A DNA stretch of 44,176 bases from a virus, in the IMG/VR virus record IMGVR_UViG_3300034073_004823, positions 1 to 44,176 of that record. One strand, given 5' to 3'. A program made the position numbers and the translations under genes. Each line of letters begins with the position of its first letter. The first letter of the stretch is position 1. The notes below the pieces were generated by a model. The model worked only from the letters and a program-made list of their open reading frames with translations. It had not been told where the DNA came from and did no database searches. This document shows, one piece after another, positions 12,366 through 18,508 of the stretch.

Positions 12366-12438
12366 TGCTCGATGTGGGGATCGAACCCACCTATCTCCGA
12401 TTATGAGTCGGGTGCGTTCACCAGAAAGCTAATCGAGC
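12366..12438 (-). tRNA. tRNA with CAU anticodon (Met or Ile2)
   Basis: A 73-base cloverleaf without encoded CCA. The acceptor GCTCGAT/ATCGAGC, anticodon stem CCGA/TCGG with loop CTCATAA (anticodon CAT), 5-base variable loop, and T-arm GTGGG-TTCGATC-CCCAC are all clear; the D-arm is imperfect. Base pair 1-72 is G-C, so it is not a standard initiator. Elongator Met and lysidine-modified Ile2 cannot be told apart by eye. Confidence 0.9.
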
Positions 12439-12440
12439 GA

Positions 12441-12515
12441 TGTCCCGACTCGGATTCGAACCGAGACTGAACGGGGCTTAAACCCGTTGCCTGCTTCCAA
12501 TTGGGCTACCGGGAC
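12441..12515 (-). tRNA. tRNA with UAA anticodon (nominally Leu), short variable loop
   Basis: A 75-base cloverleaf. Acceptor GTCCCGG/TCGGGAC, D-stem GCC/GGC, anticodon stem ACGGG/CCCGT with loop TTTAAGC (anticodon TAA), variable loop TCAGT, T-arm CTCGG-TTCGAAT-CCGAG, discriminator A. The anticodon would read UUA (Leu), yet bacterial tRNA-Leu has a long variable arm and this one has five bases. It lies 2 bases from the CAU tRNA, so the two are probably processed from one transcript. Confidence 0.85.
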
Positions 12516-12518
12516 GGT

Positions 12519-12686
12519 CTACTCAGTATAACGTGCCTCACGCCCGATACAGTAGTCAGCAAACATTTTCTTGGTTTCCGCCCAGCCTGCCTCGGTATTT
12601 CCTAGTCCCAACGCAACTGCCGCCTTTGGTACGTTCCACTTGGCGGTGAATAATTTTTCCATTACAGTTCGCTGATAATCAGGCAT
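12519..12686 (-). CDS. Small hypothetical protein upstream of the tRNAs
   Basis: A 55-residue protein: MPDYQRTVMEKLFTAKWNVP, KAAVALGLGN, TEAGWAETKK and so on. The segment 'W..P.AA..LGL..TE.GW' looks like a helix-turn-helix-like motif, so a small DNA-binding or adaptor role is possible. The stop is 3 bases before the tRNA 5' end, suggesting one transcript for the ORF and both tRNAs. The divergent gap to 12728 contains GCTAGC and TGCTAGCTA, possible -10 elements. Confidence 0.65.
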   Translation of the reverse strand: MPDYQRTVMEKLFTAKWNVPKAAVALGLGNTEAGWAETKKMFADYCIGREARYTE

Positions 12687-12727
12687 TGCTGCGGGAAAAC
12701 TATGCTAGCTAGTCTGCCCGTCCGATT

Positions 12728-13018
12728 TTGGCCGCCAAGAAAGATCCGAGACTGGAGCGTTATGGCCTAAAGGGTTATAACCAGCCCAAGCGTACCCCAG
12801 ATCACCCGACGAAAAAGGGAGTTGTACTGGCCAAGGAAGGTGACACCGTTAAGCTGATTCGCTTTGGCGATCAAACAATGACGACCGCCGGCAAGCCCAG
12901 TAAGTCAGATACCGCTAAGGACAAGGCTCGCCGTGCATCATTCAAGGCTAGGCACGCTAAAAACATTGCCCGAGGAAAGCTATCTGGGAGCTACTGGAGC
13001 TCTCGTGAGTTATGGTGA
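12728..13018 (+). CDS. Conserved small basic phage protein (DUF6321-like)
   Basis: A 96-residue protein: MAAKKDPRLERYGLKGYNQP, KRTPDHPTKKGVVLAKEG, then FKARHAKNIARGKLSGSYW. The pattern K.PK.TP.HPTK...V.AKEGD..K.IRFG...FKARH..NI.KGK is strongly conserved in many phages and matches what I know as DUF6321. It is very basic and probably contacts nucleic acid; the function is unproven. The start appears to be TTG at 12728. It is followed by two more basic conserved genes, a trio often kept together near virion genes. Confidence 0.8.
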   Translation: MAAKKDPRLERYGLKGYNQPKRTPDHPTKKGVVLAKEGDTVKLIRFGDQTMTTAGKPSKSDTAKDKARRASFKARHAKNIARGKLSGSYWSSRELW

Positions 13019-13023
13019 GCAAA

Positions 13024-13185
13024 ATGGCAAAGAAACCATCCGGCTTGTACGAGTCAATCCGAAGGAAAAGGGAACGAATTGCCGCTGGCAGCAACGAACG
13101 CATGCGTAAACCCGGCTCGCCAGGAGCGCCCAGCGCCGCCGACTTCAGGGCCGCCGCAAAAACCGCCAAGAAACGCAAGAAGTAG
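13024..13185 (+). CDS. Conserved small basic phage protein
   Basis: A 53-residue protein, MAKKPSGLYESIRRKRERIA followed by AGSNERMRKPGSPGAPSAAD, ending in a Lys/Arg tail. The 'KK.SGLY..I..KR.RI..GS.E.MRKPGS.GAP....F..AAKTAK' pattern is a common small phage protein of unknown function, often next to the proteins that flank it here. A GTG at 13015 overlapping the previous stop would add three residues. Confidence 0.8.
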   Translation: MAKKPSGLYESIRRKRERIAAGSNERMRKPGSPGAPSAADFRAAAKTAKKRKK

Positions 13186-13187
13186 TC

Positions 13188-13337
13188 ATGCCACTGAAAA
13201 AGGGATCGGGCTCGAAGACAGTTTCCGGCAACATCCGCAAGCTAGTGTCTGAGGGCTACAGCCAACGCCAAGCGACTGCTATCGCGCTTTCGGAAGCCTC
13301 CAAGGGCAGGAAACGCAAGAAGAAAGATGCAAAGTAA
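13188..13337 (+). CDS. Conserved small basic phage protein
   Basis: A 49-residue protein, MPLKKGSGSKTVSGNIRKLV then SEGYSQRQATAIALSEASKG and a Lys/Arg tail. 'PLKKGSS..V.S.NI..L...G....QA.AIAL..A' is a widespread small phage protein, often adjacent to virion or DNA-packaging genes. Function unknown. It begins 2 bases after the previous stop and overlaps the next gene by 11 bases. Confidence 0.8.
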   Translation: MPLKKGSGSKTVSGNIRKLVSEGYSQRQATAIALSEASKGRKRKKKDAK

Positions 13338-13590
13338 CACGTACACAGCATTTGGTGCGCTATATGAAAACAAGCCAAAGTTCATCGTTCACGGGCGCCT
13401 GAAAAATTGCACCAGCGTGCGTGATCTGGTGAGCTTGGCCTCTTCAAAGGGGTTTGACGTGTCGTTCGAACCCAGTGGCTTTGTCAATGACATCAGGCTA
13501 TCCGAGGGATACGATGCCAGCGCACCCCTTAGGCATCACACGATTCGTTCTGCCCGTAGGTTCCTGGAGCAGCATCCGGGGGCCGTTTAG
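13327..13590 (+). CDS. Hypothetical protein
   Basis: An 87-residue protein (MQSNTYTAFGALYENKPKFI...). The first half looks beta-rich, the second contains a basic helix (HHTIRSARRFLEQHP). It overlaps the preceding gene, so it belongs to the plus-strand cluster, and its last 62 bases overlap the end of the convergent 13529 gene. That overlap lowers confidence in one of the two ends. Confidence 0.6.
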   Translation: MQSNTYTAFGALYENKPKFIVHGRLKNCTSVRDLVSLASSKGFDVSFEPSGFVNDIRLSEGYDASAPLRHHTIRSARRFLEQHPGAV

Positions 13591-13783
13591 CCTCGGTCTC
13601 GTGGATCCAAGTCTTCAGGCGATGGGTGTACTCCCGCAGTGCCTGGGCCATTTCCAGGTGCCGGATGTCACCATTCCTCAGATACAGCGCAACGTGTAGG
13701 TCGATTGCCTGCAGGTTGGAATGAATTTTCGGATTCCAGGGGCTGCGCACGGGAGAATTCCAGGTGCGGCGTTCTGGGTTCAC
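13529..13783 (-). CDS. Hypothetical helical protein
   Basis: An 84-residue frame from GTG 13783. The convincing core is DLHVALYLRNGDIRHLEMAQ followed by ALREYTHRLKTWIHETEAKR, an all-helical segment. The C-terminal 20 residues overlap the opposite-strand 13327 gene and look low-complexity. It is the last gene of the long minus-strand arm. Function unknown. Confidence 0.55.
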   Translation of the reverse strand: MNPERRTWNSPVRSPWNPKIHSNLQAIDLHVALYLRNGDIRHLEMAQALREYTHRLKTWIHETEAKRPPDAAPGTYGQNESCDA

Positions 13784-13800
13784 GGGGCTTACCTATTTGC

Positions 13801-13983
13801 CTAGTGTGCCACTGGCTGCTGAGGGTCGGACTGCCAGGTCCTGACGAATACAGGCCATGTTTCGATCTTAGTGGAGACCTGAGCAGTCCAATGTAGGCCA
13901 TCAACGTCAACAGCATCCAGGTAATGGACACCGGTCTTCGGGTCGATGGTTCGCGACACCTGTGTAAATCTCACCTTAGCCAT
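13801..13983 (-). CDS. Small hypothetical protein
   Basis: A 60-residue protein (MAKVRFTQVSRTIDPKTGVH...), mostly beta strands with a repeated Trp pattern (GLHWTAQV, ETWPVFVRTW). The ATG at 13983 overlaps the TGA of the 13983 gene by one base. Probably a small beta barrel or sandwich. No family recognised. Confidence 0.65.
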   Translation of the reverse strand: MAKVRFTQVSRTIDPKTGVHYLDAVDVDGLHWTAQVSTKIETWPVFVRTWQSDPQQPVAH

Positions 13984-14315
13984 TACCAAAACCCCGAATC
14001 CGGTTCAATGTCGCCCAATAGTTGTTGGGCTAATCTTAAGTCCCCACGCCTAAAGGATGCATCGCGGAATTCGTCAGTTGTGCCACGATGCTTGTACCAG
14101 GACAGAACACCATGACCGACGTCGAATCGACTGACGATCTTAACGTACGTGTCATCGCACCAGACTTCTTCGCCGCCCATGTCCCTAAGGGCATTTAGCG
14201 TGGCACAATTCCAGTTGTCTCCTAGAAAATTGCCATCCTCGTCAAAGCCACATTTAGGGTCATCGCCGGACCAATCTTTTGGCCGAGCAGAGCACCGAGG
14301 GCACTTATAACTCAT
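13983..14315 (-). CDS. Zinc-ribbon-containing hypothetical protein
   Basis: A 110-residue protein (MSYKCPRCSARPKDWSGDDP...) with CPRC near the N-terminus and further Cys at KCGF and NCATL, suggesting a zinc-binding knuckle. The rest is mixed alpha/beta. The start at 14315 puts CPRC at residues 5-8 and fits overlap with the 14305 gene; a longer frame adds only seven residues. Function unknown. Confidence 0.65.
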   Translation of the reverse strand: MSYKCPRCSARPKDWSGDDPKCGFDEDGNFLGDNWNCATLNALRDMGGEEVWCDDTYVKIVSRFDVGHGVLSWYKHRGTTDEFRDASFRRGDLRLAQQLLGDIEPDSGFW

Positions 14316-14502
14316 TCCAGTCGTCCTCCGTGTCATAAAGTTCGCTGTACTGCGGATATGGCATTCCAGCCAGGTTATGGCACCAGTCGCAGAAGTTGGT
14401 GGTTTCGACCATGTCGCAATCCCAACCGCAGCACTCGACAGCGACCTTCAGTGTCTCCAGGAATTCTGGTGTCAACAGTTGCTTCAGTTCCTGTTCAGTC
14501 AT
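14305..14502 (-). CDS. Small Cys-rich hypothetical protein
   Basis: A 65-residue protein, MTEQELKQLLTPEFLETLKV then AVECCGWDCDMVETTNFCDW and CHNLAG. Five Cys in about 20 residues (CC..DC.....FC.WC) suggest a zinc or iron site. Start 14502 overlaps the 14495 stop region. No family recognised. Confidence 0.65.
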   Translation of the reverse strand: MTEQELKQLLTPEFLETLKVAVECCGWDCDMVETTNFCDWCHNLAGMPYPQYSELYDTEDDWNEL

Positions 14503-14698
14503 ACATCCCCAAGTCTTCAGATAGTGCAATTAATTCGCTGTAGGCCTGCTCGCCCAGAGCTGAGCTCCAACCGATTGCCCCCCAAAAGTTGTCTTTCAAG
14601 TGCATCCACTCAGGCCAGACATCGCGGGGAATTGTATTACGCCACCGGAGCCGCCCGAATTGCCCTCCTGCAGAGTTCGCATAGAAACGATAGCTCAT
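14495..14698 (-). CDS. Small hypothetical protein
   Basis: A 67-residue protein (MSYRFYANSAGGQFGRLRWR...), with an aromatic-rich middle (EWMHLKDNFWGAIGWSS) and an acidic helix at the end. Coupled by overlap to the 14305 gene. No family recognised. Confidence 0.6.
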   Translation of the reverse strand: MSYRFYANSAGGQFGRLRWRNTIPRDVWPEWMHLKDNFWGAIGWSSALGEQAYSELIALSEDLGMYD

Positions 14699-14700
14699 AG

Positions 14701-14865
14701 CTACACGTCTCCCTTGCCAATCAGCGACCGCGCAAACAGGTCGACATAACGTTCTACTTCGTCGGTCCTCAAGGCGGTCAGATTGTTATTGATTTCGTTA
14801 TGCAGATCCAATAGTTCCTCATGTTCCTCGGGGCTAATCTCAGGATTCTTGCGGGGGCTACTCAC
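14701..14865 (-). CDS. Small acidic helical protein
   Basis: A 54-residue protein reading (V/M)SSPRKNPEISPEEHEELLDL and so on to SLIGKGDV. GTG 14865 is preferred because it overlaps the stop of the nuclease-like gene (GTGAGTAG); an ATG at 14895 would lie 38 bases inside that gene. Mostly helical. Function unknown. Confidence 0.6.
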   Translation of the reverse strand: MSSPRKNPEISPEEHEELLDLHNEINNNLTALRTDEVERYVDLFARSLIGKGDV

Positions 14866-15577
14866 GGATCGGGCGGATGACGCATGTGGACTCATCCATT
14901 ATATCCCATTCCAGGACAGTTCCCACGTCCCAACCCAATGCGCCCGCCAGCGCATCGCAAAAGTGCAATACGAGTTCGCCATCTTGCTCGGTGATCCACA
15001 CCTCGTGGCTCTGTAGCACCCGTTGGGCGGCATTGCCGTGCATGGCAATCAGTAGTGTCTGAGGCGACTCCAAAGCTTTCTGAGGGATAACGTAACAGGG
15101 GCGCCCACGTACTAGTTCACGTATATACTCTTTACGCATAGCATCCTTTCCACGAATCCAACCCCGAATATGGGCGGATTCACCCCCTTCGTGGGTCACC
15201 AACACAAAGATTTTGTTTGGATCGTCTCCGAACTGCACCAGCAGGTCGTAGTTGGCCTTGGGGCGGGTCTTAACCTCGATGTTACCCGGTAGATCACTGG
15301 AGCCACGGATGGGCCCCTGAGCGGCAAATACGCGGCTCTCCATGCCAAGATATTTAGCGACGACTAGTTCGCCAACGCATCCAAGGATATGCAACCTAAG
15401 AGCCTCTTCGCCTGTCGCAGCGGCGCGGTTGCGTCCCTTTAAGTTACGGGCTTGATTGTAGTCTTGCCGGCGCTGTGCTTCGATATAAGCCTTCTCCAGG
15501 TCGCGCTTGGTCAGTTGGATGTGAATCGCCAAGAAAAAAGCCGCCACATGCAACGCAGTGTAGCGGCTACTCCTCAC
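14858..15577 (-). CDS. PD-(D/E)XK nuclease-like protein
   Basis: A frame of up to 239 residues. The core CVGELVVAKYLGM (Glu of the first helix), SSDLPGNIEVKTR (D...EVK), then LLVQFGDDPNKIFVLVT and IRGWIRG matches the layout of restriction-endonuclease-fold proteins, with D-x(n)-E-x-K as the metal-binding triad. It probably cuts DNA; specificity is unknown, and a role in degrading host DNA or in recombination is possible. The N-terminus is uncertain: GTG 15577 gives a hydrophobic start (VAAFFLAIHI), while TTG/GTG codons at 15553-15547 would shorten it. Confidence 0.65.
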   Translation of the reverse strand: MRSSRYTALHVAAFFLAIHIQLTKRDLEKAYIEAQRRQDYNQARNLKGRNRAAATGEEALRLHILGCVGELVVAKYLGMESRVFAAQGPIRGSSDLPGNIEVKTRPKANYDLLVQFGDDPNKIFVLVTHEGGESAHIRGWIRGKDAMRKEYIRELVRGRPCYVIPQKALESPQTLLIAMHGNAAQRVLQSHEVWITEQDGELVLHFCDALAGALGWDVGTVLEWDIMDESTCVIRPIRE

Positions 15578-15590
15578 ACACGGTGATATT

Positions 15591-16061
15591 TTACCGCAAG
15601 ATTTCCAATTTGACGGGCGCGGTCCCCGACGAGATCATACCAATCTTGGCGGCAGCTCCCTGGCTGAGATCAATAACGCGGCCAGGCACGAAGGGGCCAC
15701 GATCCGTGATTTTCAATTCAACCGAACGCCCGTTGTTCAGGTTAGTCACCCGGACGCGAGTACCAAACGGAAGCGACTTGTGGGCGGCACTCAAGCCATA
15801 GGCATTAAAGATTTCGCCCGAGGCGGTGCGGCGACCATGGAAACCATCCGGCACACCATACCAGGATGCAGTACCACGAATTGATGCCACCTTTGCCTGC
15901 AGGGACTCAATACGGTTGACGCTGGACGGGTCCCAGAGTGTGTTATAGGCCCCATCGAAGCTCGATTTGGGCATTTGGACCGCACTAATCCCGGCGGCGT
16001 GGGAAGGGCTTGCCAGGACAGCAATTGTAGCGCCGGCAGCCAGTTGCTTGAAAAGATGCAT
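15591..16061 (-). CDS. Secreted RlpA-like double-psi beta-barrel protein
   Basis: A 156-residue protein. Residues 1-23 (MHLFKQLAAGATIAVLASPS, then HAA) form a signal peptide. From about residue 63 the RlpA/DPBB domain is complete: GTASWYGVPDGFHGRRTASG, AAHKSLPFGTRVRVTN, ITDRGPF and GRVIDLSQGAAAKIGM, with the His and Asp residues of RlpA lytic transglycosylases present. RlpA acts on peptidoglycan in the periplasm. In a phage it is a candidate for host lysis or wall remodelling. It lacks the SPOR domain of bacterial RlpA. A GTG or ATG start elsewhere is unlikely given the signal peptide. Confidence 0.85.
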   Translation of the reverse strand: MHLFKQLAAGATIAVLASPSHAAGISAVQMPKSSFDGAYNTLWDPSSVNRIESLQAKVASIRGTASWYGVPDGFHGRRTASGEIFNAYGLSAAHKSLPFGTRVRVTNLNNGRSVELKITDRGPFVPGRVIDLSQGAAAKIGMISSGTAPVKLEILR

Positions 16062-16121
16062 TTAATCGTTAGAACTCAACGCAACTGAGCCCGCAGTCGC
16101 CACGGCCAGAAATGATTGGAA

Positions 16122-16137
16122 CATCTTTCGAAAGATG
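16122..16137. repeat. Perfect 16-bp palindrome
   Basis: CATCTTTCGAAAGATG lies in the gap upstream of the RlpA-like gene, about 60 bases before its start. It may be an operator or a stem in the leader. TAGACT further upstream (about 16170 on the minus strand) could be a -10. Confidence 0.65.
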
Positions 16138-16189
16138 CCGAGCGGCCACCGAAGCGACCGCGTTTTGCTAGTCTACCACATCTTTGGAC

Positions 16190-16387
16190 TCATGCGTCTT
16201 GAGATGCTGACACACCAGACTTTTCTACCAGGTTCAGAGATTTGATCTGGTGATGTGGCCGCATGTTAGCAGCCACTGCCCAGGCATGCGCAGCCCAGCG
16301 CCCCAGCACTTGCTGGACTTGACCATCCTCGTAGACGACACGGTACGTGTGCAGAACATACTCGTTTGGCACGGTTGCGCGACTCAT
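16190..16387 (-). CDS. Small hypothetical protein
   Basis: A 65-residue protein (MSRATVPNEYVLHTYRVVYE...), beta-alpha with a helix AAHAWAVAANMRPHH. The ATG at 16387 gives ATGA overlap with the 16384 gene. No family recognised. Confidence 0.65.
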   Translation of the reverse strand: MSRATVPNEYVLHTYRVVYEDGQVQQVLGRWAAHAWAVAANMRPHHQIKSLNLVEKSGVSASQDA

Positions 16388-16926
16388 TCCCCTAGGTCCT
16401 CCCACCAGGCCTCGGACTCTTCAAAGACAAACCGAAGGACGACGCCCTCAAGCTTACCATCATCCGTCCATGTCGCTTCAGCTTCAAGGCCACCAGAACC
16501 ATAGCCACGAAGATTTGGGGTGTTGACCAAGCGGACCAAAATATCCTTAGCGGATGCCTTCAGGCGTTCAACGTTCGGCACCTCGAAGCCGCTGTAACGG
16601 GTGTAGTACTGCCAGTTGACGGCCTGCATCATGGCTTTTAGGCGCTCGAAGTCAAAGCCATCCAATACCTGCTGCACCAGTTGTTGCTTGGGCGACTGCC
16701 GGGGTTTAGGCGGCGCAAATGGAATCACTTCTTCCAATTCTGGCGGCCAGCACCGGAAGTGCCCAAAGTCACGCGGTTCAGTGCAGGGAACATCTTTTGC
16801 ACCGCAGCAACCGCACGTGTCCAGGTGATAAGTAGCGCAACGCTTGGAAGAATCATCGAGTCCCTTGCAATAACGGGTGCCACAGTTGAAACAGATCCAT
16901 TGCGGATAGGGTTTGATTTCAGCCAT
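16384..16926 (-). CDS. Zinc-ribbon hypothetical protein
   Basis: A 180-residue protein. The N-terminal 50 residues hold four Cys pairs or singles (ICFNCGTRYC...RCATYHLDTCGCCGAKDVPC), a probable two-zinc module. A Pro-rich linker, a helix (LVQQVLDGFDFERLKAMMQA) and a C-terminal alpha/beta part follow. The zinc module suggests nucleic-acid or protein binding. Coupled by overlaps to both neighbours. Confidence 0.65.
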   Translation of the reverse strand: MAEIKPYPQWICFNCGTRYCKGLDDSSKRCATYHLDTCGCCGAKDVPCTEPRDFGHFRCWPPELEEVIPFAPPKPRQSPKQQLVQQVLDGFDFERLKAMMQAVNWQYYTRYSGFEVPNVERLKASAKDILVRLVNTPNLRGYGSGGLEAEATWTDDGKLEGVVLRFVFEESEAWWEDLGE

Positions 16927-17203
16927 TGTCTCCTCGGAAGTTTTGATCCCACTCGGCAGCGGTGCTCAGGTGCTTAATTTCAACGTCAAACAGACCGCTC
17001 GAACACGGTTTGGTCGACAGTTGATACACATGGCCGGCGTCAAAGATTACGTCACTGACTTCGCCAGCAATTGTTGCCATTTCCCTTAGCAGGATCTGGG
17101 CGCCCACCAGGTTCGACTGGGCTTTGCGGACCCGCATGAACTGACGGAACAGTTGATTACTTGAGATCTTGGTGGGACTGGTTGTTTGTACTTGGTTACT
17201 CAC
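16919..17203 (-). CDS. Hypothetical protein
   Basis: A 94-residue protein starting GTG (MSNQVQTTSPTKISSNQLFR...), with a helix (MRVRKAQSNLVGAQILLREM) and a beta-rich C-terminal half. The start overlaps the stop of the 17200 gene (GTGA). No family recognised. Confidence 0.65.
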   Translation of the reverse strand: MSNQVQTTSPTKISSNQLFRQFMRVRKAQSNLVGAQILLREMATIAGEVSDVIFDAGHVYQLSTKPCSSGLFDVEIKHLSTAAEWDQNFRGDNG

Positions 17204-17739
17204 AGAAGTGCCTCCAGTTTTTCAATGTCATGCTCCACCAGGGAGCCAACGATGTCCAGGCGCTCCGCATTGGGGCGGATGAACACGGATGTAGCATAGT
17301 CTTCGCCGACGGCGATCTTGTCGTCACCACGACCCAGGTACGTGAGCTTGGCGTCGTGGTCGCGGAACACCCGCACGCCGGTCGGAATAGCCTGGTAAGC
17401 ACCCAGGCGATCCAGCAGGGCATTCAAGCGCTCACAGGTCGTCAGCGTGGGCTGGCCATACTTGTCATAGAACGAGGTGAACGATACCCGAACCGACGCG
17501 AACTTCCAGTCATCCATCAGGACGCTGAGCACCTCCTCGTCGAACAGGTACACCTTGAACAGTTGGTTGCGGTCTTCGACTTGATAGACCACGGTGGTGT
17601 TACCCTGGGTGCGCTTGCCAGAGCCCTTGTAGTGGCCAGTGGCAAAGAGCCCTAGGTGCAGGCAGGCGTATTCGCTTAGGGGCTTGTTCGATCGCAGCAA
17701 GGTCCCCTCGCCGCGTTTGATGGGTTTTGTGGGTTGCAT
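17200..17739 (-). CDS. Conserved-looking hypothetical protein
   Basis: A 179-residue soluble protein: MQPTKPIKRGEGTLLRSNKP, then SEYACLHLGLFATGHYKGSG and a beta-rich middle (VVYQVEDRNQLFKVYLF), with a helical region (LTTCERLNALLDRLGAYQA) and a beta end. An extended -10 (TGCTAGAGT) lies 25 bases upstream and overlaps the stop codon of the 17767 gene. No family recognised. Confidence 0.7.
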   Translation of the reverse strand: MQPTKPIKRGEGTLLRSNKPLSEYACLHLGLFATGHYKGSGKRTQGNTTVVYQVEDRNQLFKVYLFDEEVLSVLMDDWKFASVRVSFTSFYDKYGQPTLTTCERLNALLDRLGAYQAIPTGVRVFRDHDAKLTYLGRGDDKIAVGEDYATSVFIRPNAERLDIVGSLVEHDIEKLEALL

Positions 17740-17763
17740 GGGTTCGTCCCGTTGTGCCCCCGA

Positions 17764-17772
17764 ACTCTAGCA
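17764..17772 (-). promoter_or_regulatory. Extended -10 overlapping an upstream stop codon
   Basis: The minus strand reads TGCTAGAGT. TGC TAG are the last Cys codon and stop of the 17767 gene. The element is 25 bases before the start at 17739. Confidence 0.55.
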
Positions 17773-18117
17773 CAGACTGTCGGGGTCCACACAGTCGCAC
17801 GAGAAAATCGGCCCTTGGCACAGCACGGCATTGAGCTCACCGGCCTTGAAGTACACCAGTGACTCCAGGACCTGGCCGTCATGGTGGGCCGTGAAGCGGA
17901 CGACGCCCGACTTGCGGTACGGCTTAACGCGCCCCCTGCCTGCGGGCCTGACGCCCTCGGGGCCCCACTCCAGCGGCACCCGGATCTCGTATAGCTTGCC
18001 GTCAGGCGCCAGCCAAAACTCGTCCATCAGGGACGTCAGTTCCTTTGTTTGCAGGGCCCCCTGGAACTCGGGACCCAGCGGCCTGTAGCAACTCAGGACG
18101 GTGCTGTATAGCCCCAT
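17767..18117 (-). CDS. Hypothetical protein
   Basis: A 116-residue protein (MGLYSTVLSCYRPLGPEFQG...) of mixed beta/alpha type, ending CDCVDPDSLC. The N-terminal segment 'LGPEFQGALQTKELTSLMDEF' would fit a head-tail or structural context (portal lies upstream), but no family is recognised. Its last codons form the promoter element for the next gene. Confidence 0.65.
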   Translation of the reverse strand: MGLYSTVLSCYRPLGPEFQGALQTKELTSLMDEFWLAPDGKLYEIRVPLEWGPEGVRPAGRGRVKPYRKSGVVRFTAHHDGQVLESLVYFKAGELNAVLCQGPIFSCDCVDPDSLC

Positions 18118-18119
18118 TG

Positions 18120-18260
18120 CTATCGATCTTTGTCGGCCTTGATTTTAGCGACCGTCTCGGCGTAGCCAGGCGGCTCCAGATCAGGCCTGCGCTCAAAGAT
18201 CTCGGACCAAGGAATGCCGCGCACGGGACGGCCCTTGGGAGTTAGGGGTTTGCTTGCCAT
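18120..18260 (-). CDS. Small hypothetical protein
   Basis: A 46-residue protein, MASKPLTPKGRPVRGIPWSE, IFERRPDLEPPGYAETVAKI, then KADKDR. 'GIPWSEIFERRPDLEPPGY' recalls short proteins in phages and cyanobacteria. The -10 element ends only 6 bases before the ATG, so the message may be nearly leaderless. Function unknown. Confidence 0.65.
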   Translation of the reverse strand: MASKPLTPKGRPVRGIPWSEIFERRPDLEPPGYAETVAKIKADKDR

Positions 18261-18266
18261 GGACTG

Positions 18267-18275
18267 ACTCTAGCA
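18267..18275 (-). promoter_or_regulatory. Extended -10 overlapping an upstream stop codon
   Basis: The minus strand reads TGCTAGAGT; TGC TAG ends the 18270 gene. CAGTCC then ATG follow directly, so a transcript starting 6-7 bases downstream would begin at or next to the start codon. Confidence 0.55.
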
Positions 18276-18485
18276 GGCAGACGGGTCCAGGCCTGAAATG
18301 TTCCTTAGATCCAGGACCTTGTTGCCCACCCAAGCCGTGCAATTGACAATATCGTCCTCAAGCTCGCGCATGGTAGTGATCAGCGCCTCGGGGCTCTCGA
18401 AGCGCATCTCAACAACTTCCTGGGATTCTCCCGGACAAAAGTAACCGGCCACTCCGGGCTTAAATTGGATGCGGGCGACTACCAT
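18270..18485 (-). CDS. Small hypothetical protein
   Basis: A 71-residue protein (MVVARIQFKPGVAGYFCPGE...) with a beta start, a helix (ALITTMRELEDDIVNCTAWV) and the end SGLDPSAC. It lies directly downstream of the portal gene. No family recognised. Confidence 0.65.
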   Translation of the reverse strand: MVVARIQFKPGVAGYFCPGESQEVVEMRFESPEALITTMRELEDDIVNCTAWVGNKVLDLRNISGLDPSAC

Positions 18486-18508
18486 TGCTATGGTTCAACC
18501 GTTACATA

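Noticed and set aside
12366-12515. tRNA genes as an attachment site
   Set aside because: Both are complete, phage-like and lack a flanking integrase or duplicated tRNA end.
12441-12515. Amber/ochre suppressor tRNA
   Set aside because: Anticodon 5'-UAA-3' pairs with UUA sense codons; an ochre suppressor would need UUA as anticodon.
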